Of a stretch of 35,072 bases of DNA, positions 25,536 to 33,713 are shown piece by piece. Location of the stretch: the NCBI GenBank assembly GCA_022572725.1, contig JACZVJ010000021.1:1-35072 (forward strand). Direction: 5' to 3'. The stretch is from Nitrospinota bacterium. Its GTDB lineage: Bacteria > Nitrospirota > Nitrospiria > Nitrospirales > UBA8639. Position numbers and translations under genes: made by a program. A model generated the notes under the pieces. The model was not told where the DNA came from, made no database searches, and saw only the letters and a list, made by a program, of their open reading frames with translations. Every line of letters starts with the position of its first letter. The first letter of the stretch is position 1.

Positions 25536-25567
25536 GCCCTGGTTGCCGCCTGAAAGGGAAAACGACG

Positions 25568-26410
25568 GTGTACCGAGGTCGAGGGGGGCTTAAAAAGAGG
25601 GCGATCCAAGCGGGTCGGAGGGCTAAAAAGGCCATACCGGTTGAGGGAGAATCCACGGGTTGGGTCGACACATCGGTTGAATTTTCCAAGAAAAAACCTG
25701 AAGAGCTTATCAAACAATATCTTCCCATTATTCGTCGAATGGCGGCGGAATTCGTGGTGAGGAACCCCGGTGCCCTTGACGTGGAAGATCTGGCAAGTGC
25801 CGGGGTCATGGGGCTTTTGGGAGCGATTTCCCGCTTCGACCCAAGCCGTGAAATCAAGTTTCGAACTTTTGCTGAGTATCGGATTCGGGGAGCCATGTTG
25901 GATGAAATCCGTGCCATGGACTGGGTTCCTCGTTCAGTGCGGACACGAATTGAACAGATTAGCCACGTTTCAGCTGAATTCACCAAAAAGGCCGGCCGCC
26001 CACCGGACCAGAATGAATTAGCGGAGATGTTGGGGTTGAGTGTCGAGGAGCTTGCGGATTCACCATCCAAGGAGGCCAGGGTCGTCAGTCTGGATGAATG
26101 GGTTGGTGATGAGGATGAGCCTTCTTCCTTAAAAGATGTCCTTCCCGCTCCTGACCAACTGGATCCATTGGCCGCCTGTATTTCCAATCAAATGCGCGAT
26201 GTTCTCCTGGCAGCCATTGAGCGCCTTCCTGAGCGCCAGGGACAAATTGTCCGGCTTTATTATTTTTCCGGTCTCACCATGAAGGCGATTGGCGCTATTC
26301 GAGGGTTAACGGAATCGGGGATCTGTCGGGTCCACGCTGATGCACTGAGCCGGTTGAGGGCTGAGCTGGAAGCGACCGGTGTCGAGATGCCAGACCGTCA
26401 ATCAATCTAG
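25568..26410 (+). CDS. FliA/WhiG-type sigma factor (sigma28 family), riboswitch-controlled
   Basis: 280 aa from GTG 25568, with AAGGG (25554-25558) 9 nt upstream; no ATG precedes the conserved region. Region 2 spans about 47-117 (DLASAGVMGLLGAISRFDPS, then FRTFAEYRIRGAMLDEIRAMDWVPRSVR, typical of FliA). Region 3 is about 122-170 (GRPPDQNELAEMLGL), region 4 about 212-266 (LPERQGQIVRLYYFSGLTMKAIG). The protein would direct RNA polymerase to sigma28-type promoters, classically flagellar and chemotaxis genes. The N-terminal 25 residues are lysine/arginine-rich, an unusual extension. No flagellar gene is in the window, so motility control is inferred from family and the c-di-GMP riboswitch, not from context. 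It may instead serve another c-di-GMP-regulated regulon. Confidence 0.92.
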   Translation: MYRGRGGLKKRAIQAGRRAKKAIPVEGESTGWVDTSVEFSKKKPEELIKQYLPIIRRMAAEFVVRNPGALDVEDLASAGVMGLLGAISRFDPSREIKFRTFAEYRIRGAMLDEIRAMDWVPRSVRTRIEQISHVSAEFTKKAGRPPDQNELAEMLGLSVEELADSPSKEARVVSLDEWVGDEDEPSSLKDVLPAPDQLDPLAACISNQMRDVLLAAIERLPERQGQIVRLYYFSGLTMKAIGAIRGLTESGICRVHADALSRLRAELEATGVEMPDRQSI

Positions 26411-26510
26411 TGGAGTTTCCCTTGGGCTAATCCTTGCCCAGGATCCACGGTGCGAATGTGATTCTTCTCCTTATCCTCCCTTTTCCCCGGGTCATGTGAG
26501 GTAGTCTGGT

Positions 26511-26786
26511 ATGCAATGGGATAGGGAACGTCGATCGGTCTGCCGCGCCTGCGGGCACGTGGGACTACCAAAACTCCAAATCCTTTTGGCGAGTCTTCGG
26601 GGTTTCACCAATTGGATTTCTCGCGCGGTTTCCGGATCGAGATCACCACTTCAAAAAGCTTCTGGTCAATTGAAGAAGTGCCCAGTCTGTCTTCGACGTG
26701 CGATGGTTCCTTTAAAGGCCCCTAACCGAAAAGTTGTCGCGCCTCTTTTTAAGGTACCTCATTTCTCCCTCGGGGATAGGTCCTGA
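26511..26786 (+). CDS. small cysteine-rich (zinc-ribbon-like) protein, 91 aa
   Basis: ATG 26511 is preceded by GTGAGGT (26496-26502) at 8-nt spacing. C12-R-A-C15 and C57-P-V-C60 form two CxxC knuckles that could bind zinc. The protein is strongly basic with no membrane segment. It is 100 bp downstream of the sigma factor on the same strand and may share its transcript. I do not recognise a family. The lack of a conserved core beyond the CxxC pairs leaves coding status moderate. Confidence 0.42.
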   Translation: MQWDRERRSVCRACGHVGLPKLQILLASLRGFTNWISRAVSGSRSPLQKASGQLKKCPVCLRRAMVPLKAPNRKVVAPLFKVPHFSLGDRS

Positions 26787-27276
26787 AGTTACTTATCCCT
26801 GCCTACATCTTTGAATGTAAACAACCCAAACGCCCTTAAGTTGTGAGAGTTGAAAGGTCTGGGGATCCTGCAGCGTAAAGGCTCGGACTCCAGGCCTGGA
26901 AGGCTATTGACCATCGAACGTGATGGGGGAGAGGGATGGTTTTTCTTCGAAGGGCTATTCGAGGAGCCTAAACTCTAGCAGGATGTTGAAAAAGCCCGCC
27001 AGCTTTGTTCTCACGGCGCTTGGAGGCTCGACGTACCGAAAACAGAGTACGGCCTCGCCTCCTCGCTTGCTGCGGCCTCGCTGGACGGCCTTTTTGACCA
27101 TCCTGGGGAACTGTTCTGATGCCGTCCCTCATCTCCTAATAAGGTTGTGTTGCCCATGTGCCAAAAGTGTTTTTCAACAACCTGCTAGGAACTGCAGAAT
27201 GCTGGTGAACCCTTACGACGCTCAGATAGGTTCTTCGGCGCTGCTGGGGACGGGTCTCAACACCCTGCCAGGGATT
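26787..27276. other. gene-free region carrying a MITE
   Basis: The 490 bp between the small zinc-ribbon gene and the cell-wall hydrolase stop hold the palindromic element at 26975-27188. Outside that element I see no gene or clear signal. Confidence 0.5.
26975..27188. mobile_element. MITE with CTAGCAGG...CCTGCTAG terminal inverted repeats
   Basis: The outer ends CTAGCAGGATGTTGAAAAA (26975-26993) and TTTTTCAACAACCTGCTAG (27170-27188) are inverted copies with one mismatch. A third terminal-repeat-like copy, ending in TTTTTGACCATCCTG (27080-27105), is inverted relative to the extended left end 26979-27003. A 127-bp core unit is therefore embedded in the 214-bp element. The interior folds as GGAGGC..GACGTAC against GTAC..GCCTCC. 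It has no coding capacity. Elements beginning CAGGATG-TGAAAAAG are, as I recall, common in Nitrospira genomes. Confidence 0.78.
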
Positions 27277-27861
27277 TTAAGTTTGGTGCTGGCGAGGTAC
27301 GAAGAATTCATGCCGGCCAATTGTGGCCACTTTATGACTCACCCTAGCCCAGTAGGGCTTTCGTACAATCCGGGGGTTATAAAACAGCACTGCGCCACCC
27401 ACCACATCTCTCCCATCCTGGACTAGCCGCCAGGCCAAAAGGCTGTCGCGCAACCTTTGCTTGTTCAGGTCGAAGGAAACCTGGTGAGGTTGCCTTGTGT
27501 TCCACGGTTGGAATTGGCTTCGTTTCAAAACAGTACCCTTCACGGTTCCATCACTTTGGTACTTCATTTTCATTCGATTTCTTATCACCGCCGCTACGGC
27601 CAACTTCCCGGCAAAACTCTCTCCTTTGGCTTCCATGTACACGGTCAGTGCTGCAAGGCCTTCTTCTGTAAGATTTCTGGGAAGGGGGTCCAGGTCTTCC
27701 TGGTAAGGGGGCAGGGAAGATGCCATGCCAGAATCGGCCAATAATCCAACAGGTCGTTCCCCGGGGGCAACGCTGATGGGGACCAGGCAAAGAATGGCCA
27801 AAATGATGGCGAGCCTAGTAGAAGGAGCATTGAGCAGGAATTTCATGTTGTTGGTTATCAT
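27277..27861 (-). CDS. SleB-type cell wall hydrolase
   Basis: 194 aa from ATG 27861. GAGGAGG (27876-27870) sits 8 nt upstream; in-frame upstream codons exist to 28044 but lack an RBS and would bury the signal. A signal peptide or anchor covers about 14-34 (TRLAIILAILCLVPISVAPG). Residues 67-190 match the Hydrolase_2/SleB fold: LTVYMEAKGES with E77 and E81, AVAAVIRNRMK, then FQPWN and AVLFYNPRIVRKPYW. SleB was first known as a spore-cortex lytic enzyme; the domain is also widespread in non-sporulating Gram-negatives as a peptidoglycan hydrolase. A periplasmic wall-remodelling role is likely here. Confidence 0.85.
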   Translation of the reverse strand: MITNNMKFLLNAPSTRLAIILAILCLVPISVAPGERPVGLLADSGMASSLPPYQEDLDPLPRNLTEEGLAALTVYMEAKGESFAGKLAVAAVIRNRMKMKYQSDGTVKGTVLKRSQFQPWNTRQPHQVSFDLNKQRLRDSLLAWRLVQDGRDVVGGAVLFYNPRIVRKPYWARVSHKVATIGRHEFFVPRQHQT

Positions 27862-28424
27862 GATGAGGACCTCCTCTTTCCTCCGAGCAGGAATTCCGCT
27901 TTCAGTCGGCCTACGATGAAAATCCATCTTGGTGTCCGATAGTAAAAAACCTTGGTGGTTAATGAAGACTGATTTATGTTTTTGATTAACTCCATTTTTC
28001 TCTCCTCCCGAACTTACATGCTGACTACGCAATGCCAATGCCAAGCTGTCGGATCATTCCATGCCCTTCGCGCCAGACCTTGAAACACCTCGTTTACACA
28101 GGGTATTTTGGGATTTACTATCTCCCAATGCATGGCAGGAAATCGGGGAACTGTGAGAGAATGTGGAAAAAATACTGACGGGTCCGGGAGGTGATGGAGG
28201 AGAACTTTAAAATTTATGAGGAATCATAATGAGTTAGGCTCGTCTGACATTTTGGAAAAAGTTCTAACACCGCTTTTCAGAAGTCTATCCTGTTCCACCG
28301 GGAACCCTGATTTAAGTGTTAATATAATGGAGGTAGTTCTGGTTATTGCGAGGTTCTATTGAGTTTCGTTAGTTAAAATAGTGGTAAGGGCTTTGACTGA
28401 GGCGTTTGAAAATGGGGGGAAGGG
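27862..28424. other. intergenic region between divergent hydrolase and TPR-like genes
   Basis: 563 bp without a convincing gene. TATAAT at 28323-28328 is a good -10 box for the rightward gene but lacks a matching -35. TTGCGA (28346) and TAAAAT (28374) are 22 bp apart, too far for a standard promoter. Nothing else is clear. Confidence 0.4.
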
Positions 28425-28979
28425 ATGAGTGACACACCGTTAAGATCTCAGTTTGTCATGGGCATAGCCGGTTTGTTGTTGATTCTGAGCGGTTTCTTCG
28501 TCATGGGGCCTGGAGTCAGTCTAGCCTCTTCTCCTTCTGATCAGGCCAGAGGCCATCTGAGCCGGGCCAAGGTATACCTTGCGGCTGGTGATTACCAGCG
28601 AGCTGTGGAGGCATGCCAAACCTATCTGGATGAGTCCCCTTCGGTCCAAGGTTATGTGTATCTCACGTATGTGTATCATACGATTAATGGATATTTGGAA
28701 TGGTTAGCCAAAAGAGATGAATGGGTGAAGGTAGGCCAGTTGTCCCTGTCCTTTGGCACTCGAGGGACACTGGACCTGGTGGATCCACCCGATGTTTTGG
28801 CGCGAATGGCTAAGGAAATTCTGGCAGAAGGCCTCCGGCAGCAGTTTGATATTACTGCGGCTATGGCGAACCGGCTGGATAAAAACAAGGTTGACCAACT
28901 ATGGCAAGAGCAGGAAACCTGGAAAAAGAATCACCCAGACAGTTGGTGGGCTGGGGTGCCTGAAGCATGGGGATGGTAA
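28425..28979 (+). CDS. exported TPR-like protein of unknown function, 184 aa
   Basis: A hydrophobic segment at about 12-34 (MGIAGLLLILSGFFVMGPGV) with a following LASS looks like a signal peptide. Residues 38-75 (ARGHLSRAKVYLAAGDYQRAVEACQTYLDE) form one clear TPR unit; the rest is helical and ends in a tryptophan-rich tail (WWAGVPEAWGW). GGAAGGGATG overlaps the ATG and gives a plausible RBS. Likely periplasmic. No family name comes to mind. It is separated from the thioredoxin gene by a dedicated promoter at 29129-29157, so probably not in that operon. Confidence 0.68.
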   Translation: MSDTPLRSQFVMGIAGLLLILSGFFVMGPGVSLASSPSDQARGHLSRAKVYLAAGDYQRAVEACQTYLDESPSVQGYVYLTYVYHTINGYLEWLAKRDEWVKVGQLSLSFGTRGTLDLVDPPDVLARMAKEILAEGLRQQFDITAAMANRLDKNKVDQLWQEQETWKKNHPDSWWAGVPEAWGW

Positions 28980-29128
28980 ATCACCGTATCCCGGTGTATC
29001 AATCAAAGGTTGCGTCATTTTTGGGCTCTCATGTTATTCCGGGTCTCGCCAACACCTCTCAATTGGGAGTGCGAGTCGCGAGCTCCTTCTCGGGTTCCTC
29101 AAAAAATCAACTAAGAAAATGATGTAAG

Positions 29129-29157
29129 TTGACACACCCAGGCCGGCGGTTTAGGAT
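29129..29157 (+). promoter_or_regulatory. sigma70 promoter of the thioredoxin-recN operon
   Basis: A perfect TTGACA (29129-29134), 17-bp spacer, then TAGGAT (29152-29157). Initiation near 29164 leaves a leader of about 45 nt ending in AAAGGAGGG before the thioredoxin start. No SOS box is visible around it. Confidence 0.65.
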
Positions 29158-29209
29158 GGCTTTTGCCATTGGAAAAACTTTTTTGTTCCATCCATAAAGG
29201 AGGGTGTTT

Positions 29210-29557
29210 GTGTCCAATCTTGTTGCACAAGCTGATCAATCCAATTGGGAAACGGAGGTTATGCAATCGTCCCAGGTCGTGATGGTTGACTTCTGGGCCG
29301 TGTGGTGCGGGCCATGCCAAATGGTGGCCCCCATTGTCGAGCAATTGGCAAGTGAATACGCTGGCAAACTTAAGGTGATGAAACTCAACACGGATGAAGC
29401 CCCCGAGGTTGCCGGCCGTTATCAAATTATGAGCATTCCGACCATTCTTTTTTTCAAGGACGGGCAGCCTGTCGAAAAACTGGTCGGTGTCCGGCCGAAG
29501 CCGCAGTTTAAGCAAGTAATTGACTCGCTTCTCGCCCAGCAATCCGCAAATGCCTAA
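29210..29557 (+). CDS. trxA: thioredoxin
   Basis: 115 aa from GTG 29210, chosen because GGAGG (29199-29203) lies 6 nt upstream; an earlier GTG at 29204 would overlap the SD. The classical redox motif WCGPC is at 32-36 in VDFWAVWCGPC, with cis-proline P77 in MSIPTILFFKDG. Length and layout are those of a cytoplasmic thioredoxin that reduces protein disulfides with thioredoxin reductase. No signal peptide. recN starts 23 bp after its stop on the same strand. The two likely share the promoter at 29129-29157, linking redox and DNA-break repair functions. Confidence 0.95.
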   Translation: MSNLVAQADQSNWETEVMQSSQVVMVDFWAVWCGPCQMVAPIVEQLASEYAGKLKVMKLNTDEAPEVAGRYQIMSIPTILFFKDGQPVEKLVGVRPKPQFKQVIDSLLAQQSANA

Positions 29558-29580
29558 GGAATTTTTGATGCCCCGCTCTT

Positions 29581-31260
29581 ATGCTCAACGAGCTCCGCAT
29601 CTCCAACTTTGTCCTCATCAACCACCTCCATCTTGAATTTTTCAAGGGCTTTCAGGTTCTCACAGGGGAGACGGGTGCGGGAAAATCTCTCCTTGTTGAT
29701 GCCGTAGCCTTACTCATGGGGGGTAGGGGAACGGTGGACCAAATCCGTTCTGGTGCCGAAGAGGCGGTACTGGAAGGCGCCTTCTCTCTTCCAGCCAACA
29801 AGTCATTGTTTGATCGGCTCACCGAATTAGATCTCCTTCCACAGGATGGGAATGAGTTGATTATTCGGCGGATCTTGTCCAGGACAGGTCGAAACCGCCT
29901 CTACGTGAATGGCAATCTTGTTCCCCTGCATCACGTGCAAGAACTCGGTGGGTTTCTTCTCGACATTCATGGACAGCATGAACAGCAATCTTTGCTTTCA
30001 CCCAGAGTCCAATTGGATAGAGTCGATGAATTTGGGAACCTCATGGACCTGCGGTCGAAATTTGGGGCCTGCTATGCCAGATGGCGAAACAAGGAACGGG
30101 AACTCGAAGCTGCGGTACGACGAGCTACCGATCGAACACAGCGCGAAGAATTCCTTCGATTTCAGTACCAGGAATTAGAGGGAGCTCACCTCCGTGTTGG
30201 GGAGGAAGAAGAGCTGGTCCTTGAACATCGCCGGTTGCAGCATGGGGGGCGGCTCCTCGAATTAGCCAATAACGCCTATGAGGTTTTGTCCCGAGGCGAC
30301 CATTCCGTGCTCGCACAGATACGGTCTGTCACCGATGCCGTCCGGGAGTTGGTTGCCATTGATCCCAACGTTGGAAATTGGATTGATTTGTCTGAGGGGG
30401 CAGCCATCCAGCTTCGAGAGCTCGCTGATTCGGTTCGAGATTATGCCAAGGATTTTGACCATGATCCGAATCGGCTCGCCGAACTGAATGAGCGATTGGC
30501 CCAACTCCAGCGATTGAAGAAGAAATATGGAGACTCGGTTGAAGGACTTCTCAGGCGTTGTCAGCAGGTTAAGCAAGAGCTTGATGAGCTGGCCACCCTC
30601 GAAGAACGAACTGAGGAATTGAAAATGGCTCTTGCTCTCGAACAACAGCAAGCGGTGATGTTGTCTGACCAACTCTCCAAGAAGAGGAAACGCCTTGCCA
30701 GAGATCTAGAAAAACGCATCGCGGAAGAACTGGCCGCCTTGAGCATGGAGCGGGTTGAATTTCGCGTGCGACTCTCTCCCCATGCTGGTGGAGAACCCAT
30801 AGGCCCCACGGGTTCTGATCGGGTGGATTACCTATTCTCGGCTAACCCTGGGGAACCCCTGCAACCGCTGGGGCGAGTGGCATCCGGCGGGGAATTGTCC
30901 AGGCTTATGCTTGCCATCAAGACTGTTCTGGCAGAGGCCGATCAAGTCCCGGTTCTCATTTTCGATGAAGTGGATGCAGGGATCGGTGGGGCCGTAGCCG
31001 CGGTGATGGGAAACCGACTCCGCATGCTAGGACGTTACCATCAGGTTTTTTGTATTACCCATCTCCCTCAGGTCGCTTCACAAGCCAGCACTCATTTCGT
31101 TGTTCAGAAGCGGGTGACCGACAGCCGGACGGTGACCACCGTGAAGGCTTTAACCCCGCAGGAGCGAGAAGACGAAATTGCTCGAATGTTGGGTGGAACG
31201 GAAATTACCGCGTCGCTTCGGAAAGCGGCGGCGGAAATGTTGAGAACGGGGAATGCCTAG
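29581..31260 (+). CDS. recN: DNA repair protein RecN
   Basis: 559 aa, the usual RecN length. SMC-like: N-terminal Walker A GETGAGKS at 29-36, a long coiled coil (about 155-370) with a central break, ABC signature ASGGELSRL with S435-G-G, and Walker B IFDEVDAGIGG with D462/E463. LYVNG and DIHGQHEQQSLL near 110-140 are RecN hallmarks. RecN acts early in double-strand break repair. It is often LexA-controlled; here no LexA-type box is evident and the gene sits in an operon behind thioredoxin. No good SD precedes ATG 29581, so translational coupling is possible. Its stop is 9 bp from the stop of a convergent gene. Confidence 0.96.
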   Translation: MLNELRISNFVLINHLHLEFFKGFQVLTGETGAGKSLLVDAVALLMGGRGTVDQIRSGAEEAVLEGAFSLPANKSLFDRLTELDLLPQDGNELIIRRILSRTGRNRLYVNGNLVPLHHVQELGGFLLDIHGQHEQQSLLSPRVQLDRVDEFGNLMDLRSKFGACYARWRNKERELEAAVRRATDRTQREEFLRFQYQELEGAHLRVGEEEELVLEHRRLQHGGRLLELANNAYEVLSRGDHSVLAQIRSVTDAVRELVAIDPNVGNWIDLSEGAAIQLRELADSVRDYAKDFDHDPNRLAELNERLAQLQRLKKKYGDSVEGLLRRCQQVKQELDELATLEERTEELKMALALEQQQAVMLSDQLSKKRKRLARDLEKRIAEELAALSMERVEFRVRLSPHAGGEPIGPTGSDRVDYLFSANPGEPLQPLGRVASGGELSRLMLAIKTVLAEADQVPVLIFDEVDAGIGGAVAAVMGNRLRMLGRYHQVFCITHLPQVASQASTHFVVQKRVTDSRTVTTVKALTPQEREDEIARMLGGTEITASLRKAAAEMLRTGNA

Positions 31261-31269
31261 AAAGAGCGA

Positions 31270-31941
31270 TTATTCTCCCACTTTCCAAAAGAACACCACG
31301 GCCATTCGTTTTGATGCCAATTCATGTCCCCACCCGAAATACGAACTGGCTGAATGGATGAGGTCGGATTTATAAGCAAGGAGGCGGTTAAAGACATAAG
31401 GGACTTCCAGGATTTCTTCGAACATCGTGGGATCCATTTCCTGAGGTAACCCAGGTACCTGACGCAGGCTTTCAAATTCCTTGGGACACACATTTCCTCC
31501 TGGTTCTTCGCCAGGAAGGTGAAGACGGTAAAAGGAGGTGCCGCAATGCAGGGTGGGAGGGTTTGGGTGAAGAAACAAGACTCCTGCAAAGTCGCAAATT
31601 TTGGCTGAATCTACGTGCGGCCGGGCCACCCCCTCTGCTCCTCCTACGATTTGAATGTGATTGTGTCCCGAATGTCCCATTTCCGAGTCGCTTTGCGGAC
31701 GCAATGACTCGATGCCGAGGCCTTTTTTGACCCAGCCCTCGACGTGAATGAGTTCCTCAGAGGTGAGGGCATCAGGCGCACGCATGCCGGGCCAGGGTTC
31801 CGGTCGCCAGGGAGATCCAAGCGTCCACATACTTTTGGCGATGCACCGTTGAGCGACTTCCAGGGGATTGGGCAACACGTTATCCTCAATCCAATAGTCC
31901 TTCCCACGTTGTAGCTCTCGAAAAGGCAAGTGAACCTTCAT
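31270..31941 (-). CDS. DUF6445-like protein, putative Fe(II) dioxygenase fold
   Basis: 223 aa. ARPHVDSAKICDFAGVLFLH (106-125) supplies an HxD pair (H109, D111); SDLIHSASSYFG supplies a distal histidine H196, and R212 follows at the usual distance for a 2-oxoglutarate contact. The HxD...H...R arrangement is that of Fe(II)/2OG-dependent oxygenases. The overall sequence matches what I recall of DUF6445. No signal peptide. The gene is convergent with recN (9 bp between stops) and divergent from another 2OG-oxygenase-like gene at 32164. Function and substrate unknown; catalytic competence is inferred from the motif only. Confidence 0.72.
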   Translation of the reverse strand: MKVHLPFRELQRGKDYWIEDNVLPNPLEVAQRCIAKSMWTLGSPWRPEPWPGMRAPDALTSEELIHVEGWVKKGLGIESLRPQSDSEMGHSGHNHIQIVGGAEGVARPHVDSAKICDFAGVLFLHPNPPTLHCGTSFYRLHLPGEEPGGNVCPKEFESLRQVPGLPQEMDPTMFEEILEVPYVFNRLLAYKSDLIHSASSYFGWGHELASKRMAVVFFWKVGE

Positions 31942-32064
31942 AGTATTCAGGTATTGTCCTGGGGTTAGGAACTCTTAGCCAGAAAGACCAATAGAAGTCG
32001 GGTTGATTCCTTCGCAGAATAGTGGGGGCTTTTGAGAAGGTCAAGGCTGCCGCAAAGAGGAGGG

Positions 32065-32083
32065 AGATTTTGTTTCAAAATCT
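32065..32083. promoter_or_regulatory. perfect 8-bp inverted repeat between two divergent dioxygenase genes
   Basis: AGATTTTG-TTT-CAAAATCT is a perfect dyad with 3-nt spacing, in the 222-bp region between the genes starting at 31941 (leftward) and 32164 (rightward). Position and symmetry suit a shared operator. It could also be a small hairpin, but no gene ends here, so a terminator role is unlikely. Confidence 0.4.
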
Positions 32084-32163
32084 GTGTTTTCTTCAAGACG
32101 GGCAGGTGGGTTTATGCTATGGTGGTCCCTTCCTTAATAAGACACCCCTGGGCAAGAGGGTAG

Positions 32164-32943
32164 ATGGTGAAGAGCGTATTGGATACTGTTGAAAATGAAG
32201 TCAGCCATGCGGTAGGTCGTCTGAACATTGAACAGGCGGTCCAAACTTACCACGAACAGGGAGAATTTTTGGCTGTTGATCAATTCCTGGCCCAACCTGT
32301 GGTCGATCGGTTCATGACTGAAGTGGAGCAGGTTCGGACCCAACTCAATCGAAACTATATTCCTACTCACAAAAAAGGCGGAAGTGTGAGCTATTTCATT
32401 TTAGGTCAGGCGGCTCCAGCCATTCTGTCGTTTTACCGTGCTCCGGATTTTATCAATTGGCTTAGCCGAATCGCGGGGGCTCCTCTCTTACTATGTCCCG
32501 ATTCTGATCCTCATGCTTGCGCTCTCTATTTTTACACAGAACCCGGGGATCATATTGGATGGCATTACGATACTTCCTACTACAAGGGGACTCGTTATAC
32601 GGCCTTGCTTGGGTTGCGGGATCGCTCGACCAGTCGATTGCTCTGCCGCCTCCATACAAAAGATCATTCTCGGGAAACCAAGGAACTCACCCTGTCTACT
32701 GATCCAGGTTCCTTGGTGTTTTTTAATGGGGATAAGCTGCAGCATGCCGTCACGCCTCTGAGGGAGGGGGAGGAACGGATTGTTCTCACCCTTCAATACG
32801 TGACTGATCCACGCATGGGAGCCTTTCAGCGGTGGTTTTCAAACATGAAGGATGCGGTGGGATATTTTGGGCTTCCAGCACTCTTTCGGCACCTTTCGCC
32901 AAAGGCAATCGGGAGTTCCCGACGTGGTCAAGCCTCTTCCTGA
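32164..32943 (+). CDS. 2OG-Fe(II) oxygenase-like protein
   Basis: 259 aa. GWHYDTSYYKG contains the HxD pair H134/D136; KLQHAVTPLREGEERIVLTLQY contains the distal H194 and R205, the complete Fe(II)/2-oxoglutarate facial triad plus 2OG-binding arginine. The jelly-roll core spans about 115-215. The N-terminal 110 residues are helical. AGAGGGTAG just before ATG 32164 is the RBS. The substrate is unknown; members of the superfamily hydroxylate or halogenate small molecules and modify proteins. Divergent neighbour at 31941 shows the same HxD..H..R pattern. The last 16 bp overlap the convergent PP2C gene. Confidence 0.82.
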   Translation: MVKSVLDTVENEVSHAVGRLNIEQAVQTYHEQGEFLAVDQFLAQPVVDRFMTEVEQVRTQLNRNYIPTHKKGGSVSYFILGQAAPAILSFYRAPDFINWLSRIAGAPLLLCPDSDPHACALYFYTEPGDHIGWHYDTSYYKGTRYTALLGLRDRSTSRLLCRLHTKDHSRETKELTLSTDPGSLVFFNGDKLQHAVTPLREGEERIVLTLQYVTDPRMGAFQRWFSNMKDAVGYFGLPALFRHLSPKAIGSSRRGQASS

Positions 32944-33695
32944 TGGCTGACTAGGACAACTGTTATGTTGTCTTCCCCTCCTAGACGGTTGGCTTCTCGG
33001 ATCATCAACTGGCAAACGGCCTCCAGAGATTTCCCTTCCGTGCTTTGAACTGTCTGGAGGATTTGCTCGTCGTTCATCGTTTTACAGAGCCCATCGGTAC
33101 ACAGTAAGACCCGATCACCCGGAAGCAGGTGGTGCGTAGAAACATCGGGGCCTGCGGTTCGTTCGATCCCTACACCCTTGGTCAAAATGTGTCGCAGTGG
33201 ATGGTACATTGCCTGTTCCGGTGTCAGGATTCCAAGCTTGATTCGGTCCTCCATTAAGGTGTGGTCTCGGGTCAAGGGTGTGATGGTTCCATCGCGAAGC
33301 AAGTAGGCTCGGCTGTCCCCAACATGAGCTATGGTCGCCGGGAACGGCGAATCTTTTGAAATGTAAAGGAGGACTACGGTTGTACCCATTCCTGCTAATT
33401 CCGATTGGAGTTTTGCCCGGGTTCGGACGGCTTGATTGGCTGATTCGATGCCGGCACGGAGGATAGCGGTTGGAGCGGTCCTGGGTTCCCTGAGGCCCTC
33501 GGCTGAGCTATGATGTTGCCGAAAATAGGATTCTATTGATTCCACTGTCAATTGGCTTGCCACGTCCCCACCCGCATGCCCACCCATCCCATCCGCGACA
33601 ATCCATAGATTGAGGTCATTGAGCACTGCCAATGCATCTTGATTGGATTGACGAACACGTCCAATATCAGTTACCCCCACCCCATGCCAAGCCAT
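32928..33695 (-). CDS. PP2C-family serine/threonine protein phosphatase
   Basis: 255 aa, single domain and cytoplasmic, the size of Stp1/PrpC-type phosphatases. Metal-binding motifs are all present: RVRQSNQDA (D20), VADGMGGHAGGDVAS (D35, G36), VGDSRAYLLRDG near 125, a TDGL near 196, and GGEDNITVVLV near 239. It would dephosphorylate targets of a Hanks-type kinase, but no kinase or FHA gene is adjacent. It is 18 bp downstream of the exonuclease-like gene on the same strand, so the two are likely one operon. The 3' end overlaps the convergent oxygenase gene by 16 bp. Confidence 0.92.
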   Translation of the reverse strand: MAWHGVGVTDIGRVRQSNQDALAVLNDLNLWIVADGMGGHAGGDVASQLTVESIESYFRQHHSSAEGLREPRTAPTAILRAGIESANQAVRTRAKLQSELAGMGTTVVLLYISKDSPFPATIAHVGDSRAYLLRDGTITPLTRDHTLMEDRIKLGILTPEQAMYHPLRHILTKGVGIERTAGPDVSTHHLLPGDRVLLCTDGLCKTMNDEQILQTVQSTEGKSLEAVCQLMIREANRLGGEDNITVVLVSHQEEA

Positions 33696-33713
33696 GAATC
33701 GCCCTTTTGTTCG

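Noticed and set aside
27862-28044. N-terminal extension of the SleB-type hydrolase to 28044
   Set aside because: The extension has no RBS and would place 61 polar residues before a normal signal peptide; GAGGAGG precedes ATG 27861.
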